64,000 nucleotides of DNA, from positions 1-64,000 of the forward strand of contig JAMZAV010004984.1 in NCBI GenBank assembly GCA_024449915.1, given 5' to 3'. A model generated the notes under the pieces. It was not told the DNA's origin and made no database searches. It worked only from the letters and a program-made list of their open reading frames with translations. The position numbers and the translations under genes are program-made. The stretch is from Sweltsa coloradensis (taxonomy: Eukaryota > Arthropoda > Insecta > Plecoptera > Chloroperlidae). Shown here piece by piece: positions 35,290 through 46,989 of this stretch. Position 1 is the first letter of the stretch; the number at the start of each line of letters is the position of its first letter.

Positions 35290-35512
35290 AATGATAGCAA
35301 TTGTAATAAAAGTAAGCTTCGACTGGGGATCGAACCCAGAACCTCTGGCTTAACGCGCCATAGCTCTACCAGCTACTGAGACATAAGACACACCTTCATT
35401 AAACTGCTATTTGTTGTGACGGTTGACATCCATGATATGAATCGAACAGAAGACGCAATGTAGCTGTCATTACTGGAAACCTTATATTCAAACTACCCAA
35501 CTCATGGAAGAT
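35290..35512 (-). repeat. SINE-like repeat S1 (tRNA-like part in the middle)
   Basis: On the minus strand the order is a GATGAGAAGTGATTGG start, a CATTACTG/CAATGTAGCTG region, a tRNA-like part with TAGCTGGTAGAGCTATGG and GGTTCTGGGTTCGATCC, then CTTTTATTACAATTGCTATC. The same order is seen on the plus strand at 60,383-60,640. The tRNA-like section therefore does not start the repeat, unlike in ordinary SINEs. Confidence 0.6.
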
Positions 35513-35739
35513 GAGAAGTGATTGGATTTGGGTCCATTAACTTGGCTCCCCCACATTGGAATTTCGAACCGAAAATAGTCTCATATTTTTGCACTAATTT
35601 TGCACTTTTTTGCACCCAAATCTAGATTTTTGCACCCCCACCGTTTCGCAGCATTTCACATTTCAAATTGGGGGAGCCAAGTTAATGCTTTTTTCAAAAT
35701 CATTTTGGAGAAGTGGGACCGGGCTCAAAATAAGAAGCT

Positions 35740-38130
35740 AATTATGCACTCTTAAAATGACAAGTCCTGATTTTTGCACCCCTAAACTGTAGAATATACA
35801 GGGGGTGAAATATGGAATAAATTAGCAAATAAAAATTCGATTTCCAAAGTAGAGAAGTAAACGTTTTTATAAATGATGAAACGGAAGTCCAAAAAACTGG
35901 ACTCTTAATTAGCTGCTATAAATGCCTTCTCAAATAGCCAAGTGCTGATTTTTTCACCCCTAAACTATAGAATGTACAGGGAGGTGAAATAAAAAAATAA
36001 ATAAAACAAATAATATTTCGAAATCCAAATAAAATAAAGTTTATCAAAATCATGTATCAGGAGTAAAAATTACTAGACTTAATTAGCTGCTATAAATACT
36101 CTCTCAAATAACTAAGTGCTGATTTTTGCACCCCTAAACTACAGAATATACAGTGAGGTGAAATAAGATATAAATAAACAAATAATATTTCGAAATCCAA
36201 ATAAAGTATCGTTTATCAAAATCAAGTATCAGAGGTCAAAATTACTAGGCTCTAAATTATCTGCTATAAATACTCTCTCAAATAACCAAGTGCTGATTTT
36301 TGCACCCCTAAACTATAGAATCTACAGTGAGGTGAAATAAGAAAAAAATAAACAAATAATATTTTGAAATCCAAATAAAGTATCGTTTATCAAAATCAAG
36401 TATTAGAGGTCAAAATTACTAGGCTCTAAATAAGCTGCTATAAATACTCTCTCAAATAACCAAGTTCAAATTTCTGCACCCCTAAACTATAGAATCTACA
36501 GTAAGGTGAAATAAGAAATAAATGAACAAATAATATTTCGAAATCCAAATAAAGTATCGTTTATCAAAATCATGTATCAGAAGTCAAAATTACTAGGCTC
36601 TAAATAAGCTGCTATAAATACTCTCTCAAATAACCAAGTGCTGATTTTTGCACCCCTAAACTATAGAACCTACAGTGAGGTGAAATAAGAAATAAATAAA
36701 CAAATAATATTTCGAAATCCAAATAAAGTATTGTTTATCAAAATCATATATCAGAAGTCAAAATTACTAGGCTCTAAATAAGCTGCTATAACTACTTTCT
36801 CAAATAACCAAGTTCAAATTTCTGCACCCCTAAACTATAGAATCTACAGTAAGGTGAAATAAGAAATAAATGAACAAATAATATTTCGAAATCCAAATAA
36901 AGAATCGTTTATCAAAATCATGTATCAGAAGTCAAAATTACTAGGTTCTAAATAAGCTGCTATAAATACTCTCTCAAATAACCAAGTGCTGATTTTTGCA
37001 CCCCTAAACTATAGAACCTACAGTGAGGTGAATGAAGAAATAAATAAACAAATAATATTTTGAAATCCAAATAAAGTCTCGTTTATCAAAACCAAGTATC
37101 AGAAGTCAAAATAAGTAAGCTGCTATAACTACTCTCTCAAATAACCAAGTTCAAATTTCTGCACCCCTTAACTATAGAATCTACAGTAAGGTGAAATAAG
37201 AAATAAATGAACAAATAATATTTCGAAATCCAAATAAAGTATCGTTTATCAAAATCATGTATCAGAAGTCAAAATCACTAGGCTCTAAATAAGCTGCTAT
37301 AAATACTCTCTCAAATAACCAAGTGCTGATTTTTGCACCCCTAAGCTATAGAATTTACGGTGAGGTGAAATAAGAAATAAATAAACAAATAATATTTTGA
37401 AAACCAAATAAAGTCTCGTTTATCAAAACCAAGTATCAGAAGTCAAAATTACTAGGTTCTAAATAGGCTGCTATAAATACTCTCTCAAATAGCCAAGTAC
37501 TGATTTTTGCACCCCTAAACTATAGAATCTACAGTGAGGTGAAATGAGAAATATATAAACAAATAATATTTCGAAATCCAAATAAAGATCGTTTATCAAA
37601 ATCATGTATCAGAAGTCAAAATTACTAGGCTCTAAATAAGCTGCTATAAATACTCTCTCAAATAACCAAGTGCTGATTTTTGCACCCCTAAACTATAGAA
37701 TCTACAGTGAGGTGAAATAAGAAATAAATAAACAAATAATATTTCGAAATCCAAATAAAGTATTGTTTATCAAAATCATATATCAGAAGTCAAAATTACT
37801 AGGCTCTAAATAAGCTGCTATAAATACTCTCTCAAATAACCAAGTGCTGATTTTTGCACCCCTAAACTATAGAACCTACAGTGAGGTGAATGAAGAAATA
37901 AATGAACAAATAATATTTTGAAATCCAAATAAAGTATCCTTTATCAAAATCATGTATCAGAAGTCTAAATTTCTAGGCTCTAAATTAGCAGCTATAAATT
38001 CTCTCTCAAATGGCAAAGTACTGATTTTTGCACCCCTTAACTGTAGAATCTACAGTAAGATGAAATATTAAATAAATAAACAAATAATAATTTGAAATCC
38101 AAAGAAGGATCGTTTATTAAAATACTGTAT
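35740..38130 (+). repeat. 174-bp satellite array, 14 recognisable monomers
   Basis: The anchor GCACCCC lies at 35,776, 35,954, 36,128, 36,302, 36,476, 36,650, 36,824, 36,998, 37,161, 37,335, 37,509, 37,682, 37,856 and 38,030. Nearly every step is 174 bp; exceptions are 178, 163 and 173. Between 36,476 and 37,335 two monomer types alternate: B has AAGTTCAAATTTCTGC and GTAAGGTG, A has AAGTGCTGATTTTTGC and GTGAGGTG. This gives a 348-bp dimer repeated about three times. Outer monomers are more diverged. The array is AT-rich and non-coding. Confidence 0.95.
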
Positions 38131-38169
38131 TAGAAGAAAAAATTACTAGGCTCTTAATTAGCAACTGTA

Positions 38170-38560
38170 AATGCTGGTGTTAGTACAAAACCCCGAAAGT
38201 GCATTATCCCGAAAGTGCAAAACACCGAAAATTTCAAGCTTTTTCACGAAAGTGCAAAACCCCGAAAGTGTAAAACCCCGAAAAGGTGAAATCACCGAAA
38301 GTGTAAACGCCGAAAGTGGAAAACCCCCGAACGTATAAACCCACGAAAGTGAAAATTCACGAAAGTGCAAAACGCCGAAAGTTTTAAAGCCCGAAAACGT
38401 TAAATCACCGAACTCTTGATCATCGTAGTTCAATCTCGCGCAAGTGCAATTCCCCGAAGGTGTAAAACCCCGAAAGTGTAGAACGCCGAACGTATAAAGT
38501 CACGAAAGTGAAAATTGACGAAAGTGCAAAACGCCGAAAGTGTAAAACGCCGAACATGGC
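38170..38560 (+). repeat. Short degenerate tandem array of CCGAAAGTG-type units
   Basis: Units like CCCCGAAAGTGTAAAACGCC of roughly 15-17 bp recur over about 400 bp with many variants. An open minus-strand frame across part of it (FRGFTLSGF-like repeats) follows from the repeat periodicity and is not considered a protein. It abuts the 174-bp satellite with about 40 bp between. Confidence 0.8.
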
Positions 38561-38569
38561 AAGGATGTG

Positions 38570-39586
38570 TTTACGAGTGGCTGACGCCAATCACGGGGGG
38601 TTTAGGTGGGCGGAGCAAACACCTCGTGGATAGTCTTGTCACATGAAGGCCGCCTGTCTTGGCTTTCAACTTTTATTTACAGCTTTGTAGATGGCATGGC
38701 ATGAAAATAAGGGGCTACCCTCAAACTATTTCTTTCCGCTCTCAGCTACCTGTTCCATTTCAGCACGTGCGTGCGTGCCTCGTACAATGGATGAGGAGAT
38801 GAACAGCATGAGCAACATCATATAAAAGACATGTAGCCTATTGTAAACAAAAAAACTAACTATCCAACACAAATGCAGGCTAGACAGTGTAGAGTGAAAA
38901 TGTGGTTTTTTGATAAATTAATAATGGGAAAGTGTTGAGTTTTGTAAAGTACAATGATTTGATTGAATAATGAGCAAGTGTTGAGCTTTTGCACAATACA
39001 TTAATTATACAGTCCGCAATTCTAATATTTTGTTTCTAAAATATAACCTGATATGTGTGGAAAGTTATCAACTATTACGATGGTCAAACCCTTGTTCAAA
39101 CTTTATAATATGTCATGTCACAACCTCCAACCCACCTCTCAATAGAACACTCTTCTGTCGCCAGTATTTGGCGACAATTGTTTGTCTGTTTTATAAAAGG
39201 CCATGTAAAACTCTGGGAGTCTAGACAATCATCCGCATTTCTTATGTCTGCATTTAATTGGTTTTGTGGGCAAGGGCGTGGCGAACATTTACATTCGGAG
39301 CCCAGTGGGTGGTCCGCACCCATTCATTACTTCTTAATGAAACATTTGAACAAAACAGTAACGAAATACGTGTAAAGATTGCAAGGTATACTTAATTTTC
39401 CGAGCGGCATTAGGGGTAGGCCTGCCTTGAGCGTGCAAGATTCGATACACATGGTCACTGCATGAAAATTTTCACAGCATGGCAAAAAAATAGCAAAGAA
39501 AATATTTCTTTAAAAAACAAAACCATTGTCGACAAATAATTCCCATGCATTTGCAGCTTATTTTTTCAATTTATTATTTCTTGTAG
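38570..39586. other. Unassigned DNA
   Basis: No gene recognised. Open frames near 39,100-39,370 overlap on both strands and show no familiar motif. Confidence 0.2.
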
Positions 39587-39643
39587 GTTTAAATCACAAT
39601 GGATCTAGCTGATTTTGTTAACAGTTCTCAGTTAGCTCGTACC
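39587..39643 (+). CDS. Candidate exon with start codon (partial, unrecognised)
   Basis: A pyrimidine-rich stretch ends TTGTAG at 39,586. The following segment has ATG at 39,599 encoding MDLADFVNSSQLART and then a GTATGT donor, with phase 0. A possible phase-compatible micro-exon (KYSESDDAL) lies at 44,790-44,818 between a TTTCTCCAG acceptor and GTATCT. No homology supports either, and the distance is large. It could be chance. Confidence 0.15.
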
Positions 39644-39698
39644 GTATGTCTGTTTAAAATTTCAGCGTTATCTGTTTAGCGATTCTTCTTATTTTAAT

Positions 39699-39701
<3 letters not shown>

Positions 39702-39780
<79 letters not shown>

Positions 39781-39902
39781 ACACATTTCAAAAACACTTG
39801 TTAATTAAGTCAGGGCAAATTATTTGAATTAAAAACGTTTCAATATATTTTTCTTAAATATTGTTATTGTAATAAATTTCGATTTTCAGTTATTTTAATA
39901 CG

Positions 39903-39934
<32 letters not shown>
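39702..39934. repeat. (CA)n and (AT)n microsatellites
   Basis: (CA)n occupies about 39,702-39,774 and (AT)n about 39,904-39,934, followed by a short (GT)n run. Confidence 0.97.
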
Positions 39935-39940
<6 letters not shown>

Positions 39941-39967
39941 GTGTGTGTGTTAAAAATTATACATTTT

Positions 39968-40385
39968 TCATTTTAATGACAACATGTCTTCAAACTGCCA
40001 TGTTTTCACCATTGGATTTGTTGAGTTCACCCAAAATGTCATGTTCGAATCCATTGCAAATACCAATCCGTTTTTATCGAAAGCACAAAGGTTTCTGGAA
40101 AGAGTAAGTGTAATAGGAAAACCAGTTTCACTAATGTAAATCACATTACAGAAAAGGTAGCTCATTATGAGATATTTCACGAGATCTGCCGATCGTACAA
40201 AGTGAGTACATAAGTTTGATGTTGTGTCACGTCCCACGATAAAAACCGAACATGACCTCCGACTGACATGCGTGTTCTATGTAGACATTGCCCCGGAAAA
40301 GAATGATACAGAATGTCGGGGCGTGGGACTATCACCTTCAGCAGAAGTCAATTCAATCAACTTGGCACCTTCACCAATTTCATTT
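39968..40385 (-). other. Minus-strand fragment related to 55,447-55,670
   Basis: The 45-base block at 40,223-40,269 matches 55,572-55,617 at 38 positions. Read on the minus strand the two give MSVGGHVRFLSWDVT and MSITGDVRILSRDLT. A second small match (LVKVPS and LVEVPG) lies upstream in both. Downstream here an acceptor-like TCTTTCCAG precedes an open frame to a stop at 39,968. It is either a decayed gene duplicate or a repeat; the function is unknown. Confidence 0.3.
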
Positions 40386-42061
40386 GTGTGTCCTCATAAA
40401 CACTAACGGTTGATTACCAAGTTTCGCTCCGTACTCCCGTACTGGTGCCCGTAATGAGGTTTCTGTACTCAATAATACAGTTATGAAAGTAATCACATAT
40501 GCCCTCTAAACCTTATACTCTACTCTAAAGACATACCATTTTAATCCAAGTTTTGGGTCAACAAAACCCACTCCAAATAAAACCAACATAAGGCGTACAC
40601 TTAAAAGATCATCAGACCACTCACAGTGCTAGCAGTGTACAGTGTACACTAACGGGCAGAAGTAAATCAATGGTCCGACAAATATTGTCTTTAGCTGAAC
40701 ATTTCTGGTCCACTACCTTGATATTAGTATCAATACTGATCCCATATCTGATTCACCTTCTTAGGCTACGTTGTAGATGAGTAACATAATTAGCTGCTGT
40801 ACTGTAAAACAAAATGTGTCCAGGAGAGTGTTAAGACTTAAGAGTAAACAAAGTTTATTTCCTATGTTTGATTTACTTTTGCCCTTGAGTGTACACAGAT
40901 TGAACTAAGTTGTACTGGGTGTACCTACAGCACAAGCAATATATTATCACATGGGCTCGACTCGAACGCAATGTTGGACCTGTATTTAGTTATAGTAATC
41001 TTTATTAACGTTCGTTTTTGTATGATTTATTATTTATTATTTATGTATGCTCTTTAAGTGAAGAATGTTAGAGAAATCCATATCTTATGCAGATTATTAA
41101 AAATAAGTTTTAACCAGAAAAAACGGGTATGAGGTTTTAGGAGTCAAAAATATAAATTACTTACAAAACAGAGCAAACCTCTATTTTACTTAATGTTCAT
41201 AGTTACCTCTTATGTTTATTAGCTAGCGTTAGACTTAAAAGTACATAATGCCTTCAGGTTTTTTCTTGTTTTGCGCTATCAGGTAATAATTTAAATTGAT
41301 GTGTCCTTATTTGTAAATCTCATTTTATGATTGTTGGATTAAACAGCAGTTACTAACGAAATGACCAAACAAAACACGTAAAGAGAGTTTAAAGCAAATT
41401 CTATTCCGCAGTGGCACTAAGCACGCATGGCCACGTAGAAACACGTAGTTTGTTTTATATGGGGTTAAACACGTTTCTCACAAAGTAATTACAAAGTATT
41501 GCTCCCCAGTTTGTGATTCGCAAGCGTGAATAACTATATACGCCACTCTCAAAATATATCAAGGCACCGATCTCATAAAGAAACTGTATAAATGTGCTAC
41601 AAATGCATTTACCAAGATCTGTATGTGCTAATGGAGCATAACGTAGTCACATGCGCGTATTACGCATTCATCACACCGCATGCAGTGACACGATTTAACA
41701 GGTTGCGGTTCAGATCAGGTGTGAATGGTCATGGTAATCCGTATGATTATGATTTATTTGTGGTTTTTTTCCTGAAGCAAATTGAATAAAATACTGCAAT
41801 AGCTAGGGAGCAATATTTTTTAGCTTGTTGACAGAGTTATGCCTCAAACACCCTACAGTAGAATAACAGATGTGTTGAATTTTGAATAAAGGCTCGATCG
41901 TTATTCACGCATTTGATCTATAACAGAAGCACACCAAAATTTTAGAAAGAAACAATAGATTAACTTCAATAACCAATTAAATGTATTTTAATAGTATGAT
42001 GGTTATTTCAGTTTTGTTTTTGTCATTGCGATATGTTGCATTTAATTGTTCGTTTATGTAT
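40386..42061. other. Unassigned AT-rich DNA
   Basis: Nothing recognised. Confidence 0.2.
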
Positions 42062-42301
42062 TGAGGCACGCAGATCTCTACAGGTCTAAGTCTATTTTTT
42101 TTTAAATGATGTGTTTAGTCCAACAATCGGTTGAAGCAGAAGTTATCTTTCAGTGCAACCATTTTCCAAATCCATAGTTGCAATTTGAATGAACACAAAA
42201 TGGTTGCACTGGCAGTTAACTTCTATTTCAATCGATTGCTGGACTTAACACAACTGTTTTTTTTTTTTTAAATAGACTCACAGAGTTCTGCGTGCCTCGT
42301 A
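42062..42301. mobile_element. Small hairpin element (MITE-like), about 240 bp
   Basis: GAGGCACGCAG at the left is mirrored by CTGCGTGCCTC at the right. An inner pair, TTAGTCCAACAATCGGTTGA and its near-complement TCAATCGATTGCTGGACTTAA, extends the fold to a central GCAACCATTTT/AAAATGGTTGC stem. GTAT stands near both ends and may be the target duplication. It has no coding capacity. Confidence 0.65.
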
Positions 42302-42699
42302 TATTGTTTAGTATTGTTGAATATGTGTCTCTTAGTAACCTTGGATTAGCTTGTCTAAAACCCCTAAAAATAACATTTGCAAAGGTTCGTAAATTTTGCG
42401 TTTTAGGTTATAAATGATAAGTCGGTGAACACATATTTTTGAAATCACTACTAATTGTAATAGTAATTTTATAAACAGTGGGATTTTCTTATACCTATTC
42501 AGAATTTTTAGCAGTGTATTTTATTACCTTTCAGTGAAAAACACATAATGGTTTCTTTTTGAAATATATTATCTGTACGCGAATAGAAGCACACTAAACA
42601 GTCCACGTTGAGTTTTGATGTTGCGAAAAAACGAAATGCTTAATATTATAAAATTATAAAATATGTTTACGTATTTCCAAATATAAAATGAACTGCTAG

Positions 42700-42855
42700 A
42701 AACGTTGAAAGAACTCGTCGCGAGTGTCCGGTAAGCGTGGATGTCGACGCCGGCGCCGTGTGGCGCTGGTACGGTGGGGGCTGAGCGCGAGTATATCTAC
42801 GTCCCCCGGTGCGGCTCCCCGTCAGACGCGGTCTAAGCAGCGTCCCGGGCTTTTC
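42700..42855. promoter_or_regulatory. CpG-rich island-like patch upstream of the candidate signal-peptide exon
   Basis: A stretch of about 150 bases is markedly GC- and CpG-rich in otherwise AT-rich DNA, about 260-410 bp before the ATG at 43,114. A promoter or 5' UTR role is inferred only from composition and position. Confidence 0.25.
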
Positions 42856-43113
42856 GTACTGTTCACAGAGCCAGGATAACAAATATCACGCGGATTACCA
42901 TTCACAACTTCATTAATATTTACTAATAATTGCCTGTCAGTTGAAGACAAAGTTTTGAAAGTCAAATATAAAAATCAGATTTTTATCTTTGTTGTGTTAA
43001 ATTTGAGCCCACGTGGTTTAAATACTAATTTCAAATTTCTATTTGTTTGATAATTGATTTCGAATAGTCTAGATAGTTTTTTCGAAATTATTTCGAGCTC
43101 TTGGTGCGAGAAA

Positions 43114-43169
43114 ATGCTGATGCTCACGTGCCTACAACTGTTGGGGTTGCTCCACGGTATCGCATCAAC
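43114..43169 (+). CDS. Candidate first coding exon: signal peptide of an unidentified secreted or membrane protein
   Basis: ATG at 43,114 has a favourable AAA context. It opens MLMLTCLQLLGLLHGIAS, a short hydrophobic stretch with small residues at the end, typical of a secretory signal peptide. The frame runs into AAC|GTAAGTAC, a near-ideal splice donor, leaving phase 2. No downstream exon was recognised, so the protein cannot be named. The alternative is a chance ATG before a chance donor. Confidence 0.35.
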
Positions 43170-45629
43170 GTAAGTACACAGTTCAACGTACATAAATTAC
43201 AGGCGAAATCAACGAGACATCAAAATACGACATCTTCAACATTTTATGATAGTTTCTACTTGAGTACTTATTTGAACCAAACTTTTTTCATATTGATAAC
43301 CGAAGAGCATCGTTCGTCATTATTGTATGAAATTAAATAAAAATATATGTCGCTTTCCAAACAAATGAAGTAATACATTTTTTCCTAGGGAAAACAGATT
43401 TTCATATTTTCTTCTTGTAACTACAGCTAAAAAAATAAATGCATATTGAAAGTTTTGTCTTCGGAAGACACATATTGCTTGAAAGTTCGATCACTGATTA
43501 TTTTTCGGTTAGCTTTTGCAATTGCATGTAAAATGTAGACCTACTCAATTGTTCATGTAGAAAATAATATACGAAAACACAAATTGGTATCCAATAGCAT
43601 TCTAAATTCAAATTTAACTTATTTGTACAACACAATTGGCAAATTACAAAATATTGGTTAAAGTGGATTATTTCTTGATAACTATCAAATTGGGGCCTGG
43701 GCACACATGTTTGAAGAGTAAAAAGGTCGATCCGTTACAAACAGAGGTATGGGCTAGATTTTGACAACTGCAACTCGACGATGCAACTAGTCATTAGTAT
43801 ATACTTCGTCATACGAAAAAAAGTGTTTTCGTTCTTGCGTTTTGTCATACTAACGATTTAGCGAGTTGGTAAGTGAAACTATCCCGTACCCTTGCAGAAC
43901 TAACAAACACATTAAATAGCGGTGTCTTCGTATTTTTACCACTGCACACAATTCTGTGAACTTAATTATAATGACTAATAAATTTTGATCTTTCATATAA
44001 TGGTATGTTTGTAAATATATTTAATTTTAGCCACATTTGAAGTCGCAAATTCTTTTCATGCACACGGCTAGACGTTGTTTTAAAATTTCTAGAATAAAGT
44101 TACAATATTATGAAACGGCTTTATTTTATCCATCACTAATCTAAGATGTACTTTAGCTAATGCTTTTCCATTCCATTTACCCGGTAAAAGCTTTTGAAAC
44201 TCTGCCAACTAAAATTTCAGCAAAGTAATTTTCGAAACTGATAATATACCTACATCCGTTTAACATCATATATAATTGGTTTACCGTTATTTATTATATG
44301 TAACGGTAATTGTTGACAACATTCTTTAATATGTTAAAAATTATGATAATGCATTAAAATGTTTCATTTTTTAAATAAATTGTGAGCTAGGAAGGAAGTA
44401 TGTAGATAACAAATTAATATCATAATATTCCTTTTCATAGTTGCCTATTAAATTTAAATGTTGTTTTACAATTTAAATTACGGGTTAGAATCTATCAACA
44501 CGTAATTGTACTATAATTTAGACAAATTTTTGCGTACATTGCCGACTTCAGAAGTCAATAAAACTTGTGTTTTAACGAAAATATACTTCGTACTGAATGC
44601 AATTCATTGTATGTATATCTAAATACATCACACTGTTATCAAGCCAAGAATATCCACGCCAACATATGTAACGTTTAATTTAAGCGTTTGGTCCAAAGAT
44701 CATAGGAAATGTAATATGTTGAATTAACTTCAATAGCAAGATTGTCTTCCAAATTGTATATTTTCTTGAATGATTTTTCTTTCTCCAGAAGTACAGTGAA
44801 TCGGACGACGCTCTAAGGTATCTAAGATAAAGTATAATACAAATTATCTCCGAAGAATGTACAATCTCTTAACAACACCTAGATAGAACATATCTGAGTC
44901 TAAGGTGGATAGAAAAGAGATGTGATTTATTTGCCAGACCTGCTTCTTCATTCGTATATTTGCCTCGCCCAATCGTCTTGCTAACGTCACGTAGTCATTG
45001 GCCTCCATTGCTAGCAACATATCCTCGCCTGCCAGATCTGCCAGACTAACAATATCAAATCACTTACGTCTATTATCTCAATTATTATGACTTACGGTTA
45101 CCTCATAGAATTCCCCAAGACCTACTAAGAAACTTGCGGTAGATAAGATAATGTTTTGTGCGTGTGATAATAAAAAAACTACTGCTTAGTATACATTCGG
45201 GTGCCTAAAATCTTGCGATATTATATTCAACATATCCAGGTACGAAAATACGATTTCCTCAAAAAATATCTGCAAAGCAATAAGAACAATAGTAGCAGTC
45301 AGTCTCTTAAGAGAGACGGGATCAATGTTTTGCGTTAACCGTTAAGGGGAAATCTTAGAGTGCAAGACATACATTTATTTAACTAGACACAAATACAGCC
45401 ATAGGCCATTTTACATTGTGCATTGTAAACATAATAACATCACTAACTAACTTATACTAACTTAAACCAAATATGATAACACATATAAGAAATAAAGGGC
45501 CCATGAATATGAAATAATACGTAAAAGTAAAAACAGAAGAACAGAAAAACATACACAATATGTAGTCAGAAGTAATTTAAAATAATGATTAAAAAGTGAG
45601 CCTTCTATACAGGATTTGTTTTTATTATT
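43170..45629. other. Unassigned AT-rich DNA, possible intron
   Basis: No repeat or domain recognised. If the exon at 43,114-43,169 is real, this would be intron sequence. Confidence 0.25.
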
Positions 45630-45639
45630 ATTATTACAA

Positions 45640-46660
45640 CGCTTTTATTAGCTTCATGTGTTTGTCTGTCTGTCTGTCTGGACGGAATCTTATAATCGAT
45701 ATTTCACCCACTTCCCAATGTCCGATCGAGCTGAAATTTTTCACACAAACGTATTCTTGATGCCAAAAGATGAATCAATTAACAGATTCACTAATTAATC
45801 AATTAATTCTTCGTAATTAATAATTAAAGTTTTATATGGGAATCGATGTTTCACCCACTTCCCAATGTCCGATCGAGCTAAAATTTTTCACACATACCTA
45901 TTCTTGATGCCAATAGATAAATCAATTAACAGATTCACTAATTAATCAATGAATTCATCGTAATTAATTAACTAAACAAAGTTCATACGGGAAATTAGTC
46001 ACAGCTAGTAAGGATGGGCCAACCAGATACCATGTCCGATCAAGCTGAAATTTTTCACACATACGTATTCTTGATGACAATAGATGAATCAATTAACAGA
46101 TTCACTAATTAATCAATTAATTCATCGTAATAAATAATTAAAGTTTTATATGGGAATCGATGTTTCACCCACTTCCCAATGTCCGATCGAGCTGAAATTT
46201 TTCACAAATACCTATTCTTGATAAAAATAGATGAATAGATTCACTTATTAATCAATTAATTCATCGTTATTAATTAACCAAACAAAGTTCACATGGGAAA
46301 TTAGTCACAGCTAGTGAGGATGGACCAACCAGATGCAATGTCCGATCGAGCTGAAATTTTTCACACATACGTATTCTTGATGACAGTAGATGAATCAATT
46401 AACAGATTCACTAATTAATCAATTAATTCATCGTAATTAATAATTAAATTTTATATGGGAATCGAGGTTTCACTCACTTCCCAATGTCCGATCGAGCTTA
46501 AATTTTTCACACATACGTATTCTTGATGAAAATAGATGAATCAATTAACAGATTCACTAATTAATCAATTAATTCATCGTAATTAATTAACCAAACAAAG
46601 TTCGTATGGGAAATTAGTCACAGCAAATAAGGATGGGTCAACCAGATGCAGAAATTCGGA
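45640..46660 (+). repeat. Alternating 147/160-bp tandem repeat with TGTCCGATCGAGCTGAAATT
   Basis: The anchor TCCGATC occurs at 45,721, 45,868, 46,035, 46,182, 46,341 and 46,487, with steps of 147, 167, 147, 159 and 146. Two unit types alternate. One is introduced by TTTCACCCACTTCCCAA and the other by AGGATGG(G/A)CCAACCAGAT, so the true period is a dimer of about 305-315 bp. A (TGTC)n run lies just upstream at about 45,663-45,681. Confidence 0.85.
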
Positions 46661-46736
46661 CACGTCCAGTGAGCACATATTCGATTACAACATTCGTTAA
46701 GATTTAAAAGTATAAAATAATATTACATGATTTTTT

Positions 46737-46985
46737 TTAAAACAACGCTTAGGGTTAAATGTACTAAAAAGTAAAAAATAAATTTTCGCCTAACAAATTT
46801 CTGCCTTACTCGGAAATTAAAAGCGTTGGGCGCTTACGGCATTGACATAGATTACAAAATTTTGTTGTTCATGGAAGGAAAGCGCCCAACGCTTTTAATT
46901 TCCGAGTAAGGCAGAAATTTGTTGGGCGAAAATTTATCTTTTACTTTTTAGTACATTTAACCCTAAGCGTTGTTTTAAAAAAACT
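46737..46985. mobile_element. Hairpin element with about 100-bp arms
   Basis: AAAACAACGCTTAGGGTTAA on the left is mirrored by TTAACCCTAAGCGTTGTTTT on the right. The arms pair almost perfectly through CCGAGTAAGGCAGAAATTTG and GCGTTGGGCGC, leaving about 50 bp of loop around 46,835-46,885. No target duplication is clear. Either a young MITE-like element or the source of a long hairpin RNA. Confidence 0.75.
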
Positions 46986-46989
46986 ATTT

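Noticed and set aside
35740..38130. CRISPR array
   Set aside because: The whole 174-bp unit is repeated with no unique spacers, in a eukaryotic context. It is a satellite.
38158..38433. 91-aa minus-strand frame with SGF/FRGF repeats
   Set aside because: The periodicity comes from the short tandem DNA repeat; units vary in length and frame.
42700..42855. A PRCGSPSD phrase reminiscent of a metalloproteinase cysteine switch
   Set aside because: The frame is only about 27 codons, the upstream prodomain is absent, and the match covers four core residues. Probably chance in GC-rich DNA.
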